A stretch of 14,953 nt of DNA, taken from positions 1 to 14,953 of the forward strand of contig JAFGKP010000125.1 in the NCBI GenBank assembly GCA_016928455.1. Direction: 5' to 3'. A program made the translations under genes and the position numbers. The notes below the pieces were generated by a model. The model was not told where the DNA came from. It was given only the letters and a program-made list of their open reading frames with translations, and did not search any database. Positions 13,755 through 14,953 of the stretch are shown here, in pieces (position 1 is the stretch's first letter; every line of letters begins with the position of its first letter). Source of the stretch: Methanomicrobia archaeon (GTDB lineage Archaea; Halobacteriota; Syntropharchaeia; Alkanophagales; Methanospirareceae).

Positions 13755-14953
13755 ATGAGAAACGCTCTGTCGTTCTCTCGGACCTCAAGGAACAATCCCA
13801 CAATCGTGTTGACTGCGGACGAGACAATGATGAGCAGGTACCGCTGGGGGATCTTTGTAGGGTTCTCCACCTGCCTGCCGCAGGGGATTATTCCTGATTG
13901 GTTCTATTTCAGCATCTTCTCGCCGCCGGTGCCGCGGATCAACGGGCGAGTGGTCTACGCTGATTGTGGGCTCAGAATTGTCGAGGCCGCGCTTGCCAAC
14001 CGGTTTGGCGCGGATGAAGTCGCCGTCGTTCACCCACGGGATCTGGAGCGTGTGGTGGGCCCGCGAACAGAGATCATAGGCGTCAGTGGCCATGATTTCC
14101 TCGGCATCAATCCGCCAACCTCGGAGTTCGTTGATCTCATTGACACCGGACCGCCACTCAACCGTGTGAAGTTCTTCGAGCTGATGCGGAAGCCGGTGAT
14201 GAAGGAGAAGACCGTGGTCGCGGGCGGGAAAGCTGCGTGGCAGCTAGCGGACGAGACGCTCATGGACCGGCTCAATATCGATTATGTGCTCCTTGGCGAG
14301 GGTGAACTGACCGCGCCCGAGCTCTTCCAAGCGATCCTTGCGGGTGAGCAGATGCCGCGGATCATCCAGGGTAAAGAGCCAAACGTGGAGGAGATACCAA
14401 ACATCAGGGGCGCAACCATTCACGGGCTCGTGGAGCTGAGTCGGGGTTGTGGACGCGGCTGCTCCTTCTGTACCCCGGATCTGCAGCGCCTTCGCTTTAA
14501 ATCAGTTGAGCATATTGTACGCGACGTCCAGCGGAATCTTGAAGCAGGCCAGTGCTCGATCACACTTCATTCTGAGGATCTCCTCCGGTACGGTGCCCGG
14601 GGCATCGCCCCGGATTATGAGCGCGTGCTCACACTCAGCGATCGCGTCACCGCGGTGGAAGGTATTACCAGCATCGGCGCGAGCCATATCTCGCTTGCCT
14701 CGGTCTACCATGATCCTCAGCTACTCAACGCTATCACGGAACGATGGTACGCCGCGTTCGACCAGGACTGGACGGGTGCACAGATAGGAATAGAGACCGG
14801 AAGCGCACGCCTGATCGAGCGGCATATGCGTGGTAAAGCCCTGCCATCATCGCCTGAGCACTGGCAGGAGATCGTCAAACAGGCGTTCGGGCTTCTTGAA
14901 GATCAGAATTGGTTTAACGCAGCGACGATCATCAACGGCCTTCCCGGTGAGAC
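13755..14953 (+). CDS. Radical SAM protein with N-terminal B12-binding-like domain (partial, right edge)
   Basis: At least 399 residues; the C-terminus is outside the window. The iron-sulfur cluster motif CGRGCSFC is intact (C232, C236, C239), followed by typical barrel elements such as SITLHSEDLL and AQIGIETGSARLIE. The N-terminal part ends with IDYVLLGEGELTAPEL (about 175-190), a pattern shared with B12-binding radical SAM proteins. However, the cobalamin-ligand motif DxHxxG is absent; the nearest histidine segment is VSGHDFLGI (H113), so B12 binding is doubtful. The start is uncertain: ATG 13755 keeps the segment IVLTADETMMS, which looks like part of the family core, whereas ATG 13827 would remove it. 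It follows the winged-helix regulator by 8 bases. Such enzymes act as methyltransferases, methylthiotransferases or ring-forming enzymes; I cannot name the reaction. Confidence 0.85.
   Translation, partial: MRNALSFSRTSRNNPTIVLTADETMMSRYRWGIFVGFSTCLPQGIIPDWFYFSIFSPPVPRINGRVVYADCGLRIVEAALANRFGADEVAVVHPRDLERVVGPRTEIIGVSGHDFLGINPPTSEFVDLIDTGPPLNRVKFFELMRKPVMKEKTVVAGGKAAWQLADETLMDRLNIDYVLLGEGELTAPELFQAILAGEQMPRIIQGKEPNVEEIPNIRGATIHGLVELSRGCGRGCSFCTPDLQRLRFKSVEHIVRDVQRNLEAGQCSITLHSEDLLRYGARGIAPDYERVLTLSDRVTAVEGITSIGASHISLASVYHDPQLLNAITERWYAAFDQDWTGAQIGIETGSARLIERHMRGKALPSSPEHWQEIVKQAFGLLEDQNWFNAATIINGLPGE

Noticed and set aside
1..14953. tRNA or rRNA genes, CRISPR arrays, insertion sequences or integration sites.
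   Set aside because: I looked for T-arm motifs, regularly spaced repeats, transposase motifs and long terminal inverted repeats and found none.

Overview
The window reads as ordinary euryarchaeal chromosome. It carries an archaeal-type S-adenosylmethionine synthetase, the gamma subunit of archaeal initiation factor 2, the C-terminal end of a likely archaeal SepF, a ZPR1-type zinc-finger protein and an archaeal PolX. Most transcription units begin after an AT-rich TATA-like box about 30-50 bases before the start codon. The GC-rich coding sequence, a full-length bacterial-type ClpB, TspO, and a DUF432-MscS pair suggest a methanogen or ANME-like lineage (Methanomicrobia, Syntrophoarchaeia or Methanophagales type). 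That placement is inference from gene content only.

Layout. Positions 1-2013 (+): end of sepF, a ZPR1 protein, S-adenosylmethionine synthetase. Positions 2024-3757 (-): PolX with a C-terminal PHP domain, ending 10 bases from the synthetase stop. Positions 3758-4023: non-coding, with the polX promoter and an inverted repeat before the next gene. Positions 4024-5168 (+): a YhhQ/QueT-type queuosine-precursor transporter overlapping a small dual-specificity phosphatase. Positions 5268-5546 (+): a small membrane protein I do not recognise. Positions 5627-6106 (-): TspO/MBR. Positions 6107-6319: a divergent control region with two inverted-repeat structures. Positions 6320-7886 (+): a DUF432 protein and an MscS-type channel in one operon. 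Positions 7967-10549 (+): ClpB behind a strong TATA box. Positions 10601-11845 (-): aIF2 gamma. Positions 11846-12061: divergent promoters. Positions 12062-13156 (+): chorismate synthase. Positions 13276-13746 (+): a GbsR/MarR-like winged-helix regulator. Positions 13755-14953 (+): a radical SAM protein cut by the window end.

How the genes relate. Most are housekeeping genes: division, methyl-donor supply, DNA repair, translation initiation and aromatic amino acids. An envelope and stress group sits in the middle: transporter, small membrane protein, TspO, DUF432-MscS and the ClpB disaggregase. Three couplings look real: transporter-phosphatase (16-base overlap), DUF432-MscS (16-base gap with a ribosome site), and regulator-radical SAM enzyme (8-base gap). 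I found no tRNA or rRNA gene, CRISPR array, insertion sequence or defence system. The best leads for something undescribed are the DUF432-MscS unit with its structured upstream region, the regulator-radical SAM pair with an upstream palindrome, and the transporter-phosphatase overlap.
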